Assembly: GCF_003024195.1 (NCBI RefSeq)
Contig: NZ_KZ679044.1
Span: forward strand, 124,001-188,000
Direction of reading: 5' to 3'
Origin: Streptomyces dioscori
Lineage (GTDB): Bacteria > Actinomycetota > Actinomycetes > Streptomycetales > Streptomycetaceae
Length of the DNA: 64,000 bases
Within the stretch, counting starts at the first letter, position 1, and each line of letters starts with the position of its first letter. The notes beneath the pieces are model-generated. The model saw only the letters and a list, made by a program, of their open reading frames with translations. It searched no databases and was not told the origin of the DNA. The position numbers were made by a program, and so were the translations under genes. Below are positions 49,037 through 58,247 of this stretch, in pieces.

Positions 49037-50356
49037 ATGCTCATGCCTATGGGGAGCCTTTTCGCCGAGCTGGCCCGGCAGGCGTCGGCCAACGCGCGCC
49101 GCGAGGTCGAGACGTACGTACGCGAGATACCGGAACTCCGATCGCTGGACCTGAACTCCCGGGCGAGGTCCGAGACGCTGGAGTACTCGGTGTGGTTCAG
49201 GCGCCGCACGCTCGAACTGGCCCCGGCCAACGGCATGCTGACCGACGCCGACCTCGACTACATCGCCTCCATGGGCGAGGCACGGGCCGGGGCGGGCATG
49301 TCACTCGATTCACGGCAGCGAGTGCTGCGCGTGCACACCGAACTCATGCTGCGCGAGATCAACGAGGCCACGGAGGCCCAGCGCGGCGGCGACGTCGACG
49401 AACTCATGCGGATCATGAGCTGGTTCGCCCCGCAGGGTGAGCGCGGTATCGGCGCCTACCGGCGGGGCTTCGTGACGGCGATGCGACGCCGGCTCCCGTA
49501 CGTCGAGCAAGTCGGTCTGCTGGCCCGGGCATTGCTGACCGGGGACTCCATAGCGGCGGAACTCGCGCTGCTCACGGGCCTGGAACCGGCCGAGTACTAC
49601 GAGGTGACGGTGGTCCGGGTGCCCGACTGCCCCGTCGGCGACCGTGCCCTGGAGAACGGGATCGAGACGCTGGTGAGGACCCACCGGGTGCCCGTCACCT
49701 GGTGTCCGGAGCGCGGGGGCAGGGGCGGTGAGCTGATCGCGCTGGTGCCGGAGGACGCCGTCGGGGGCGGGCAGGCGGCCCCCGCCGCCCCCGATCCGCC
49801 GCCGTCACCCGACGCGGCCGTACCCGGGGAGGCCGGACCCGGCTCGGACGGGTCCGGTCCGTCCGTGTCCGGCCCGTCCGTGTCCGACGCGGCCGTGTCC
49901 GATCTGCTGGGGGATTTCGCCCGGGAGATCGGCCGGCTGTGTGCCGTGGGGACCGCCGACGGGCCGCGGTCCGGGCTGGCCGGTGCGCTCGACCGGGCCC
50001 GGCGAATCAGCAGGGCGGCCCCCCTGCGGCGTACGTCCGCGCGGTTGCGGGCGCACACCATGGCGGACGTCCTCGTCGAACTCGCCGTCGCCGACGTGCC
50101 GTTCGTCGACGACTGGCTCCGCGCGGTGGCCCGGAGCCTCGTACCCGGCCCGGACCTCCTGCTCACCCTCGACGCCTACTACCGCCACGACATGAACCGC
50201 GGTGCCACGGCGGAAGCCCTCAACATCCACCCGCGCACCCTGGACTACCGCCTTCGCCGGGCGAGGGAACTCACGGACATCGACCCGGGCTCGACACGGG
50301 GCGTACGCATCCTCAGCTCGGTCGTCAACCGGAGCCTGTCGGGAGCGTGGCGGTGA
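49037..50356 (+). CDS. PucR-family transcriptional regulator
   Basis: A 439-residue regulator. A helical N-terminal half is followed by a linker with near-repeats (GPSVSGPSVSDAAVSD). The PucR C-terminal HTH (LLTLDAYYRHDMNRGATAEALNIHPRTLDYRLRRARELTDIDPGS) is at about 365-415. The ATG at 49037 is used; 49046 (MPMGSL) is an alternative. Convergent with the DUF5707 gene, 19 bases apart. Confidence 0.85.
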   Translation: MLMPMGSLFAELARQASANARREVETYVREIPELRSLDLNSRARSETLEYSVWFRRRTLELAPANGMLTDADLDYIASMGEARAGAGMSLDSRQRVLRVHTELMLREINEATEAQRGGDVDELMRIMSWFAPQGERGIGAYRRGFVTAMRRRLPYVEQVGLLARALLTGDSIAAELALLTGLEPAEYYEVTVVRVPDCPVGDRALENGIETLVRTHRVPVTWCPERGGRGGELIALVPEDAVGGGQAAPAAPDPPPSPDAAVPGEAGPGSDGSGPSVSGPSVSDAAVSDLLGDFAREIGRLCAVGTADGPRSGLAGALDRARRISRAAPLRRTSARLRAHTMADVLVELAVADVPFVDDWLRAVARSLVPGPDLLLTLDAYYRHDMNRGATAEALNIHPRTLDYRLRRARELTDIDPGSTRGVRILSSVVNRSLSGAWR

Positions 50357-50375
50357 CCGGTCGGCCGCTGTCCGG

Positions 50376-50831
50376 TCAGCCGGTGACCTCGAAGGCGGCG
50401 GCGCGGGGCACGAACGCCGTGTCGCCGTCCTTCGCCGTCGCCAGCGCGGAGACGTGCCAGGTGCCCCGGTCCAGCTCGGCCGCCTCCTTCTCCGTGACCT
50501 TCAGCGTGTAGGTGCAGCGGGACGTCTCGTCCGACGTGCTCCGGCACTCGGCGCCGTCCACGGACCGCAGCTCCGCCTCCGTCGGGTCGAGCTTCGAACT
50601 CGCGGGCCATGCGATGACCTTGAGGCCCTTGATGCCCGAGTCGTCACGCACGTCCGTGGTGAAGGTCAGCGAGCCAGCGCCGCCGCCGGCCGGGGCCCTG
50701 TAACGGGCCGCGCTGTCGCTCAGGGCCGGTGCGGAGGAGGACGACGCCATGGCGAACCCGCCGGCGGCGATTCCGCCCACGACGGCGGCACCGACGAGCG
50801 ACGAGATGAGAATGCGCTTGGACTTGGACAT
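50376..50831 (-). CDS. Small secreted protein, DUF5707-like
   Basis: A 151-residue protein with a signal peptide (MSKSKRILISSLVGAAVVGGIAAGGFAMA) and a short beta-sandwich-like domain with two Cys (DGAECRSTSDETSRCTYTLKV) likely joined by a disulfide. The pattern resembles the DUF5707 family of secreted Streptomyces proteins. Its role is unknown. It is divergent from the double-length kinase gene. Confidence 0.65.
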   Translation of the reverse strand: MSKSKRILISSLVGAAVVGGIAAGGFAMASSSSAPALSDSAARYRAPAGGGAGSLTFTTDVRDDSGIKGLKVIAWPASSKLDPTEAELRSVDGAECRSTSDETSRCTYTLKVTEKEAAELDRGTWHVSALATAKDGDTAFVPRAAAFEVTG

Positions 50832-51105
50832 GGATATCCCCCTGAATTGGACTGCGCTGAATTGCGTCGGGTCGAGTCGGAGCGGTCCGCGAATTCCCTC
50901 GGACGGGTTTCCTGGGTTTCCTCCCGCGAATTTCTTCGGCGGGCCGCCGCTCTCTCGATGTGTCCAAGATTAGGTCCGGGGGTGTTCCATGGTCGTCACG
51001 CTGCCGGATGAGTGCCGTCCCCGCCGATCTCCAACCCTGGTAAGAGACGGGAATCCACCCCCGGCCGGAGTCGGGCAGCTCGGTCGCGGCCATAGCCTGG
51101 CCGCC

Positions 51106-53613
51106 GTGAACCGAATCGACGACCGGCTGCTCGCGGTCCTGCTGCTCTGCGTCCAGGCCCTGGTGTGGCCCGGCGCGGCACTCGTGCGCGGGGCCGCGCC
51201 GGACGCGTCCGCGCTCCTCGTGGCCGTCCTGGTCGCCGGATCGGTGACCGCCGCACTCGCCCTGCGCCGTGCCCGCCCGGTGGCCACCCTCGTCCTGGTC
51301 GCCGTCGCCTGCGCGCTGGGCGCCGGGCCGCTGCCCACCGGGGCGACGGCGGTGCTCGGGACCGCGGGGGTCGGGCTGGCCCTGTTCACCGTGGCGGCCG
51401 AACGGGACACCTTCACGGCCGTGCTGTGCGTGGTGGCGCTCGCCCTGTGGCAACTGCTGCAGAGCATCAGCCTGCACGGACTCAGCGAACGCGACGGACT
51501 CGACCTCGTCCTGACCGCCCTGCTGTACGCCGTCACGTGCGGCGCCGGCCTGGTCGTACGGCGGGCCCGTCGTGCCCGGCGGACAGCCGCACAGCTCCTG
51601 GAGCGGGCCGAGGCCGAGCGGCACCGGCTTCCGGCCGTCGAACGGCGGCGGATGGAGCGGGAGCTGCACGACGTCAGTGCCCACCATCTGACGGCCGTGG
51701 TGGTGACGGCGGGGGCGGCCCTCGGGCTGCGCGAGCGCCGTCCCGAACTGGCCTCGGAGGCACTCGGGTTCGCGGTCGAGACCGGGCGCGAGGTCACCCG
51801 GGCGCTCGGCGCGGTACGGGCGCCGGCGCCCTCGCGGGAGGAGCTGCCCTCGCCGGAGGAACGGCTGCGGGAGCTCGTCACCGGGTTCCGGCGGCTCGGT
51901 CAGCCCGTGGACTGCGAGATCGGGCCGCTGCCGGACGGCGCCGTCGCGGACGCGGCCTTCGGCATCGTGCGCGAGGCGCTGACCAACGTGGCCCGGCACG
52001 CGCCCGGCGCCCCGACCGTGGTGCGGTGCCGGCAGGGCGACGCGCGCACGGAGGTCGTGGTGACCAGTGCGGCACCGCCCGCCGGTGCGGCGGCCGTGAC
52101 GGCCCACGGGGCCGGTCTGGGCGGGGGACGCGGGCAAGGGTTCCTGCGGGCCCGCGCGCGGGAGGCCGGCGGGACGCTGACCAGCGGCCCCACGGAGGAA
52201 GGTGGCTGGGAGGTACGTGCCGTGCTGCCCGGGCGGGTCGCGGGGCCGGTGGGGCGTGTCGTGGCGCGGAGCTACCGGGTGGCGCAGGTGGTGGCCGCCG
52301 CGGGGCTCCTTCTGCAGCCGCTGCTTCCCGCGCTGGTCATCCGGGACGAGACCGTGGAGCAGGGGGACGGGGGTGTGTCCGCGGGGCTGCTGTTCGCGTT
52401 GCTGGCGGCGGCGCAGGTGGTTGCGCTGATGTGGCTGCGGCGGGCGCCGCGGGTCGCTTGGGGTGCGCTGTTCGGGCTGGCGCTTCTCTGGCCCGAGGCG
52501 ATGCGGGTGGGTGGGTACGGAGGGCCGGCTCTGCTGCCGGTGGGGCTGAGCGTGCTGGTCACGTGTGCGGGGGTCTGGGGGTGGGCGTCTTTGTACGGCC
52601 GCGGGTCGGTGGGGGTTGCTCGCGCCGTTCCCCGCGCCCCTGGAAGGCTGGGGCTGGTCGCCGCGTTCCTGTTCACCTCAAAGCAAAAGACTGCGCCGTT
52701 CCCCGCGCCCCTGAGGGGGGAGGGGCCGGCCGTCGCTCGTGCCCCGCTCCCCGCGCGCCTGAGGGTAAAAGACTGCGCCGTTCCCCGCGCCCCCTTGGGG
52801 CTTGCCCTGGTTGCTGTGGGGGTGCATGGCCTCGTGGTGGTTCTTGTCGGGGCGGGGCAGTGGGGGGTCGGTGTGTGGGGGGTGGGGGTCCTGGTGGGTG
52901 GGGCTCTCTGGGGTGGGTTGTTGCGGGGGCGGTGGGTGGGGCGGGCTCGGGGGGTGCGGGAGGAGCGGATGGCCGTCTGGGCGGGGGAGGCCGTGCGGGA
53001 CGCGTGGGCCGAGCGGCGGCGGATCGCGGCCGGGCTGGAGACCACCGTGCTGGCGCGCACCGCCGACATGGTCGCCCAGGCGGAGGCGGGCCACCTCGAC
53101 GCGACCGCCGAACGCGCCCGTGAGGCCCTCGCCGCGATGCGCGCCCTCCTCGACACCGTCCGGGACGGGCAGGGTGAGGGGGAGAGGGAGGGGGAGCGGA
53201 GGGCCGAACTGCGGCCGCAGCCGACCCTCCAGGCCCTCGACCTGCTGGCCCGGCAGTGCCGGGCCGGCGGTCGTGACGTCGAGATACGGGTGACCGGCCG
53301 CGTACCGGAACGGCTGCCCACCGCGGTGGATCTGGCCGCGTACCACGCCGCCGAGACGGTGCTCGGGGCCGGCGGGGAGGAGGCCGCGGTGCTGGAGTTC
53401 GACCTGGACGGGGATACCTTGACGCTCACGGCCACCGGGGTCCCCCGCGCCGCCCGCCCCGCCGTACGGGAGTTGCTGGCGGCGCGTGCCGCCGCGCTCG
53501 GCGGCACCCTGGACACCGACCGGCCGGGCACGGTCGGGCTCCGGCTGCCACTCGCACCGGTTCCGCAGGAGGCCGACGTCGCATCGGCGTCGGCCGAGGA
53601 GAGGGAGCGATGA
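51106..53613 (+). CDS. Double-length sensor histidine kinase (HisKA_3) with a degenerate second half
   Basis: An 835-residue protein. The first half has membrane helices (about 7-150), the phospho-site MERELHDVSAHHL (His188), the N box REALTNVARHAPG and the G box GRGQGFLRARAREAGG. A second membrane part follows (about 385-480), a repeat-derived stretch of about 60 residues, and a second kinase-like half. In that half the His motif has become ERRRIAAGLETTVLARTADMV, with no His. GTG 51106 lies eight bases after TAGCCT, so the transcript is probably leaderless; the ATG 50989 is less likely. It is coupled by ATGA to the response regulator. Confidence 0.85.
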   Translation: MNRIDDRLLAVLLLCVQALVWPGAALVRGAAPDASALLVAVLVAGSVTAALALRRARPVATLVLVAVACALGAGPLPTGATAVLGTAGVGLALFTVAAERDTFTAVLCVVALALWQLLQSISLHGLSERDGLDLVLTALLYAVTCGAGLVVRRARRARRTAAQLLERAEAERHRLPAVERRRMERELHDVSAHHLTAVVVTAGAALGLRERRPELASEALGFAVETGREVTRALGAVRAPAPSREELPSPEERLRELVTGFRRLGQPVDCEIGPLPDGAVADAAFGIVREALTNVARHAPGAPTVVRCRQGDARTEVVVTSAAPPAGAAAVTAHGAGLGGGRGQGFLRARAREAGGTLTSGPTEEGGWEVRAVLPGRVAGPVGRVVARSYRVAQVVAAAGLLLQPLLPALVIRDETVEQGDGGVSAGLLFALLAAAQVVALMWLRRAPRVAWGALFGLALLWPEAMRVGGYGGPALLPVGLSVLVTCAGVWGWASLYGRGSVGVARAVPRAPGRLGLVAAFLFTSKQKTAPFPAPLRGEGPAVARAPLPARLRVKDCAVPRAPLGLALVAVGVHGLVVVLVGAGQWGVGVWGVGVLVGGALWGGLLRGRWVGRARGVREERMAVWAGEAVRDAWAERRRIAAGLETTVLARTADMVAQAEAGHLDATAERAREALAAMRALLDTVRDGQGEGEREGERRAELRPQPTLQALDLLARQCRAGGRDVEIRVTGRVPERLPTAVDLAAYHAAETVLGAGGEEAAVLEFDLDGDTLTLTATGVPRAARPAVRELLAARAAALGGTLDTDRPGTVGLRLPLAPVPQEADVASASAEERER
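52607..52800. repeat. GC-rich repeats within a kinase gene
   Basis: Forward copies at about 52621-52640, 52692-52711 and 52773-52794, with a decayed copy near 52741-52760. They are read in frame as RAVPRAPG, APFPAPL and CAVPRAPLG between two membrane regions of the kinase. Bases in the surrounding 200 nucleotides are unusually G-rich. Confidence 0.85.
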
Positions 53614-54308
53614 GTCTCAAGGTGCTGGTCGTCGACGACCAGGGCATCGTGCGCGCGGGGTTCGCCGCCGTGATCGACGCCGAGGAGGACATGACGGTCG
53701 TCGGCGAGGCCGCCGACGGCGCCGCCGCGGTACGCCTCGCCGCGGAACTGGCCCCCGACGTCGTCGTCATGGACGTCCGGATGCCCGTGCTCGACGGCAT
53801 CGCCGCCACCCGCATCATCACCGGCCGCCAGGACGCGCCCCGGGTCCTGGTGCTGACCACCTTCGACCTCGACTCGTACGTCTTCGACGCGCTGCACGCC
53901 GGAGCCTCCGGGTTCCTGCTCAAGGACGTGCACGCCGCCGAACTGCTGCAGGGCATCAGGGTGGTGGCCGCCGGCGAGAGCGTGCTCGCCCCGTCCGCGA
54001 CCCGCCGGCTCATCGGCCACTACGCGGCGGGAGCGGGCGCCGGGACACGGGCCGGGAGCGGGCCGGACGAGCTGGACAGCCTCACCGGCAGCCAGCGCAA
54101 CGTCCTCGCCCTGATCGCGTCCGGACTCAACAACGCGGAGATCGCCGGTGAACTCGGCATCACCGTCGGCACGGTCAAGTCCCACGTCAACGCGCTGCTG
54201 CGCAAACTCGGCCTGCGGGACCGCGTACAGGCGACGATCCTCGCGTACGACCTCGGGCTCGCCCGGCCGAATCCGCCCGGCACCGACCCGAGGAGTACCG
54301 CCCCGTGA
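53610..54308 (+). CDS. NarL/LuxR-type response regulator
   Basis: A 232-residue regulator. The receiver has KVLVVDD, VVMDVRMP (phospho-Asp55) and TTFDLDSYV...FLLKD. The LuxR HTH is at about 155-215 (LTGSQRNVLALIASGLNNAEIAGELGITVGTVKSHVNALLRKLGLRDR). Coupled to the kinase upstream (ATGA) and to the membrane protein downstream (GTGA), so the three form one unit. Confidence 0.93.
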   Translation: MSLKVLVVDDQGIVRAGFAAVIDAEEDMTVVGEAADGAAAVRLAAELAPDVVVMDVRMPVLDGIAATRIITGRQDAPRVLVLTTFDLDSYVFDALHAGASGFLLKDVHAAELLQGIRVVAAGESVLAPSATRRLIGHYAAGAGAGTRAGSGPDELDSLTGSQRNVLALIASGLNNAEIAGELGITVGTVKSHVNALLRKLGLRDRVQATILAYDLGLARPNPPGTDPRSTAP

Positions 54309-54646
54309 CCGAGACCGGCAAGAGCCCCGGCTACCGCCCCACCGCCTTCGTGCGAGGTCTGGGACACGCCCTCAAGGACGTCTTCGCCCTCGCCTACCTG
54401 GTGGTCTGTGCGGGCCTGGTGGTGTGGGCGTACGTGGTGAGCGCGGGTGAGGACGGGTCCATGGCGGGTGTCATCCCGCTGCTCGCCGCCGCCCCGGGCT
54501 GTGTCGTGCCGCTCCTGCTGCTGCCGGAGGGCGCCGCGCTGTTCGGCGTCTCCGTCGCGTTCGGGGCGCTGGTCAACGCGCTCGTCATCGGCTGGTGCGC
54601 CCGCGCGCTGCGCCGCGGCGGCAAGGGGCACGACCCGGTGGCTTGA
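54305..54646 (+). CDS. Small membrane protein, SCO4225-like
   Basis: A 113-residue protein with three hydrophobic segments (about 28-47, 56-72, 78-98). The shape resembles the SCO4225 family of small membrane proteins. It starts with GTG overlapping the response regulator stop, so it probably works with that two-component system. No motif indicates function. Confidence 0.55.
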   Translation: MTETGKSPGYRPTAFVRGLGHALKDVFALAYLVVCAGLVVWAYVVSAGEDGSMAGVIPLLAAAPGCVVPLLLLPEGAALFGVSVAFGALVNALVIGWCARALRRGGKGHDPVA

Positions 54647-54752
54647 ATTCCCTCGGATTCCGTATCCGTTCCCCTCGTCTTCTCCTCGCAGGCCTGGACC
54701 AGCGCCCGACCGTCCCTCATGATGACGCTGCCATGACAACGTAGTCCTCGGG

Positions 54753-56687
54753 ATGGTGACCGTGCGCGGATCCTTCGGCTGGACGACCCTGGCCGCCGTT
54801 CTTCTCCTGGTGCCCTTCGCTTCCGCTCCCGCTCGGGCGGCCTCGGCCGGCCCGGAACCCGCCGCCCGTGAGGCCGCCACGGCCGCGGCGGACTGGACGG
54901 GACCGCTCAGTACACGGGGCCGCTGGATCGTCGACGCGAACGGCGACCGGTTCAAGCTGCGGAGCGGCAACTGGCACGGTGCCAGCGGTACGTGGAACGG
55001 CAGCGGGAACGTGGACGACGACTCCGCCCATCACGCGGGCGAGAACTCCGGGCGGATCCCCCTCGGCCTGGACCGGGCACCCGTCGGCGACATCGTCGCC
55101 GGGTTCCAGGAGATCGGGATCAACAGCATCCGGCTGCCCTTCTCCAACGAGATGGTCCACGACAGCCGCCCGGTCACGGACGACGCCGTCGCCGCCAACC
55201 CGGCGCTGCGCGGCAGGACACCGCTCCAGGTGTACGACGCCGTGATCGGCGAACTCACCGGCGCCGGGCTCGCCGTGATCCTCAACAACCACACCAACAC
55301 GACCCGTTGGTGCTGCGGTGTCGACGGCAACGAGCGCTGGAACACGAGCCAGTCCGTCCAGACCTGGGAGGACGACTGGCTCTTCATGGCCCGCCGCTAC
55401 AAGGACAACAAGCGGGTCGTCGGCGCCGACCTCTACAACGAGGTGCGCCGCACCATCTGGGACGACCCCAACTGGGGCCTCGGCGACGACCACGACTGGT
55501 TCGCCGCCTCCCAGCGCGTCGGCGACCGCATCCTGACCGAGGCCGACGCCGATCTCCTCATCGTCGTCGAGGGCATCAACTGGACGGGCATCCCCGTCGA
55601 CGGGTTCGCGCACGGCCGCCCCACCCTGGAGCCCGTACGGAACCTGTCGCACACCCTCGTCGACTCCGGCAAGCTCGTGTACTCCGCCCACTTCTACGAC
55701 TACACGGGCCCCCACCACAGCGGCGCCACCGGCACGGGTGAGACCACCGACCCCCGCTACCGCGACTTCAGCCCCGCCGAACTGATCGACGTACTGAACC
55801 GCCAGGCGTTCTTCGTCACCGCCGAACAGGACCAGCACTTCACCGCGCCCGTCTGGATCAGCGAGTTCGGGGTGGGCGGCCGGGCGGAGACGAACCCCAA
55901 GGCACGGGCCTGGTTCGAGAACTTCGTCGACCAACTGGTCCGTACCGACGCCGACTTCGCGTACTGGCCACTCGTCGGCTGGCACGAGAACCGCACCGGC
56001 AACGGCTGGGCCCTGCTCCACTGGGACGCGGCGGGCCACCGCATGGGGGTGTACGACGGCGACGACTGGCGGGCCGCGGCGTGGAACCGGCTCGTCGGAG
56101 CCGCCGGGCGTACCGGACAGGTCGCCCCTGTCCCGGAATGGTCCATGCTCAGCCCCGACCACGGCGACTTCATCGCCTCGCGGCGCATGCGGGGGGTGCC
56201 CGACTTCGACCCGGGCGCCCGTAAGGCCGTCTGCCCCGACGGACAGCGGCTCCTCGGGCTCGCCCACACGGGGAACCGGGGACTGTGCTCCGACGTGACC
56301 ACCGGGCCGCCGGCGAACGCGGCCGGGGCGCCCGAGGTCGTCAAGGACGAGCGGTACGTGCCGCCGGGCGGGGACTGGGCGTCCGGGTACACCAAGCTGC
56401 AGTGTGCCGACGGGCGGTTCGTGTCGGGGTACGCGGTGCGGGGTGCGGCGGTGTCGTCCGTGCTGTGCGCTGCCGCGCCGGCCGGGGTGATCACCGGTAC
56501 GGCGGGTCGTACGGTGTGGTTCGACCGGGGCGACAACCGGGGCCCGGCCCCCAAGGGCGGGGACTTCGCCAACGGGCGGTACAAGGGGCAGTGTGCGGAC
56601 GACGAGTACGTGGGGGGTGTCGCGTACACGGGTCGTATCGGGTCCTCCCGCACCCCCGACGCGCTCCTCTGCCGAAAGCTCCGCTGA
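54753..56687 (+). CDS. Secreted GH5-type glycoside hydrolase with C-terminal Cys-rich module
   Basis: A 644-residue protein. A signal peptide (about 1-30, ending PARAASA) is followed by a GH5 catalytic domain at about 50-440. The acid/base is Glu230 (LYNEVRR) and the nucleophile Glu371 (WISEFGVGG). IRLPFSNEM and NNHTNTTRWCCG are also typical. The C-terminal 170 residues contain paired Cys segments (CPDGQRLLGLAHTGNRGLCSD; KLQCADGRFVSGYA; KGQCADDEYVGGVA) as a substrate-binding or stabilising module. The substrate could be cellulose or a related beta-glucan. A TAGTCC box five bases before the ATG suggests a leaderless transcript. Confidence 0.88.
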   Translation: MVTVRGSFGWTTLAAVLLLVPFASAPARAASAGPEPAAREAATAAADWTGPLSTRGRWIVDANGDRFKLRSGNWHGASGTWNGSGNVDDDSAHHAGENSGRIPLGLDRAPVGDIVAGFQEIGINSIRLPFSNEMVHDSRPVTDDAVAANPALRGRTPLQVYDAVIGELTGAGLAVILNNHTNTTRWCCGVDGNERWNTSQSVQTWEDDWLFMARRYKDNKRVVGADLYNEVRRTIWDDPNWGLGDDHDWFAASQRVGDRILTEADADLLIVVEGINWTGIPVDGFAHGRPTLEPVRNLSHTLVDSGKLVYSAHFYDYTGPHHSGATGTGETTDPRYRDFSPAELIDVLNRQAFFVTAEQDQHFTAPVWISEFGVGGRAETNPKARAWFENFVDQLVRTDADFAYWPLVGWHENRTGNGWALLHWDAAGHRMGVYDGDDWRAAAWNRLVGAAGRTGQVAPVPEWSMLSPDHGDFIASRRMRGVPDFDPGARKAVCPDGQRLLGLAHTGNRGLCSDVTTGPPANAAGAPEVVKDERYVPPGGDWASGYTKLQCADGRFVSGYAVRGAAVSSVLCAAAPAGVITGTAGRTVWFDRGDNRGPAPKGGDFANGRYKGQCADDEYVGGVAYTGRIGSSRTPDALLCRKLR

Positions 56688-56721
56688 GGGTTGCTGGTCG
56701 GGTGCGGCCCGGTGGGGGTTG

Positions 56722-56851
56722 CCCGCGCAGTTCCCCGCGCCCCTTAAAAGCCAAAAGACTGCGCAGTTCCCCGCGCCCCTAAGAGGGGCTGCGCCCCATC
56801 AGGGGCGCGGGGAACGGCGCAATCTTTTAGGGGCGCGGGGAACTGCGCGGC
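56722..56851. repeat. Cluster of 4 GC-rich repeats
   Basis: Forward copies at about 56724-56743 and 56761-56780, reverse copies at about 56807-56826 and 56831-56851. The forward and reverse pairs can fold together. They fill the gap between the convergent GH5 and MFS genes. Confidence 0.85.
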
Positions 56852-56872
56852 CAGCCACAGCGGACCCGCACC

Positions 56873-58246
56873 TCACACCGGGACGCGGACCCGCTGAGAC
56901 TCCGCCTCAGCCAATCGCGTGGCGCGCGTTCGCGCACCGAACGCGGCCAGCGTGACCGCGCCGACCAGCCACGTCCCGGCGATGAAGTAGAAGACGCTCT
57001 GATACCCGTGCCCGGTGTACAGCGCGGCGACGATCAGCGGACCCGCCGCGTTCGACAGCCGCCCCAGCCCGTAGGACACGCTCGTGCCCAACGACCGGGC
57101 CCGCGTGTCGAAGAGCTCGGGTGAGTACGCGTACGCCAGCGCCGTGTACCCGCGCTCGAAGAGGTTCACGAGGAAGCCGAACACGATGATGAGCACGGGG
57201 TTGAAGGTGAGCCCGTACAGCAGCCCGCAGATCGCGATCACCGTGCCGAAGGCGACCAGGCACCACTTGCGTTCGAACCGGTCGGTGACCAGCGAAGCGA
57301 GATAGCAGCCGAGCGGTGCTCCGACCGTCGTCAGCGCCACGTAGAAGACGGACTTCTCGACGCTGAACCCCTCCTTGGCCAGCAGGGTCGGCGCCCAGCT
57401 CGAATAGCCGAAGAAGCCGATGGTCTGCGTCATCCACAGGACGGACAGGAGCAGCGTCGGGAGCAGGTACTTCTTCTGGAGCAGCAGCCGCAGGGGCGCC
57501 TTCGTCGACGGTGTCTCGGCGACCGGTGGCGCGGGCTCGGGCAGCGGCCCCTTCTCCGCCGTCACGGCCGTCTCGATCTCCGTCAGGACCGCGTCCGCCG
57601 CCGCGTGCTCGCCCCGGCTCTCCAGCCAGCGCGGCGACTCCTTGAGGCGGCCGGAGAAGAAGACCAGCAGGACGCCCAGGGAGCCCCACAGGTAGACCAG
57701 CCGCCACGACCAGTCGTTGAGCGGGACGACCGCGCTGGCGATGAGGTTGGTGACGGGCGTGCCGCAGATGCCGATGGCGATGGCGTACGCCTGGTACTTG
57801 CCGCGGATCGCCGACGGGTACATCTCGTTGACGTAGACGACCCCGACGACGGTCATCGCCGACAGGCCCGCCGAGGTCAGGACGCGGAAGACGCCGAGCG
57901 AGACCAGGTCCCAGGAGAACACCGCCGCGAACGACGAGACGCCGAAGAACAGCGTGGTCCAGATGAGGGCCCGTTTGCGGCCCCACCGGTCGGCGATGGA
58001 CCCGGCGACGATCGCCCCGATGAACATGCCGACGAACGAGAGCGAGGTGACGTAGGCGACCTGGTCGACGGTCAGGCCCCACAGCTTGATGAGCTTCGGC
58101 GCGGTGGTGGCGAAGCTGTTGATGTCGGCGAACTCGAAGAAGTACGCGAAGGCGACGGCGAGCAGGGTGACCTTGTGGAACCGGGAGACCGGCAGCCGGT
58201 CCAGCCGGTTCAGCGCGTTGGAGTGCTGCATGTCGGCGTGCTGCAT
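56873..58246 (-). CDS. MFS transporter, aromatic-acid:H+ symporter-like
   Basis: A 457-residue transporter with 12 predicted helices. The MFS signatures GSIADRWGRKRALI (loop 2-3) and RGKYQAYAIAIGICG, and LKESPRWLESRGE in the middle loop, are typical. The gene lies one base after ligI in the same operon, so the probable substrate is an aromatic or dicarboxylic acid of the 4,5-cleavage pathway (inference). The ATG at 58246 is used; 58231 (MQHSNALNRL) also fits. The stretch upstream in the frame is the ligI gene. Confidence 0.88.
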   Translation of the reverse strand: MQHADMQHSNALNRLDRLPVSRFHKVTLLAVAFAYFFEFADINSFATTAPKLIKLWGLTVDQVAYVTSLSFVGMFIGAIVAGSIADRWGRKRALIWTTLFFGVSSFAAVFSWDLVSLGVFRVLTSAGLSAMTVVGVVYVNEMYPSAIRGKYQAYAIAIGICGTPVTNLIASAVVPLNDWSWRLVYLWGSLGVLLVFFSGRLKESPRWLESRGEHAAADAVLTEIETAVTAEKGPLPEPAPPVAETPSTKAPLRLLLQKKYLLPTLLLSVLWMTQTIGFFGYSSWAPTLLAKEGFSVEKSVFYVALTTVGAPLGCYLASLVTDRFERKWCLVAFGTVIAICGLLYGLTFNPVLIIVFGFLVNLFERGYTALAYAYSPELFDTRARSLGTSVSYGLGRLSNAAGPLIVAALYTGHGYQSVFYFIAGTWLVGAVTLAAFGARTRATRLAEAESQRVRVPV

Positions 58247-58247
58247 G

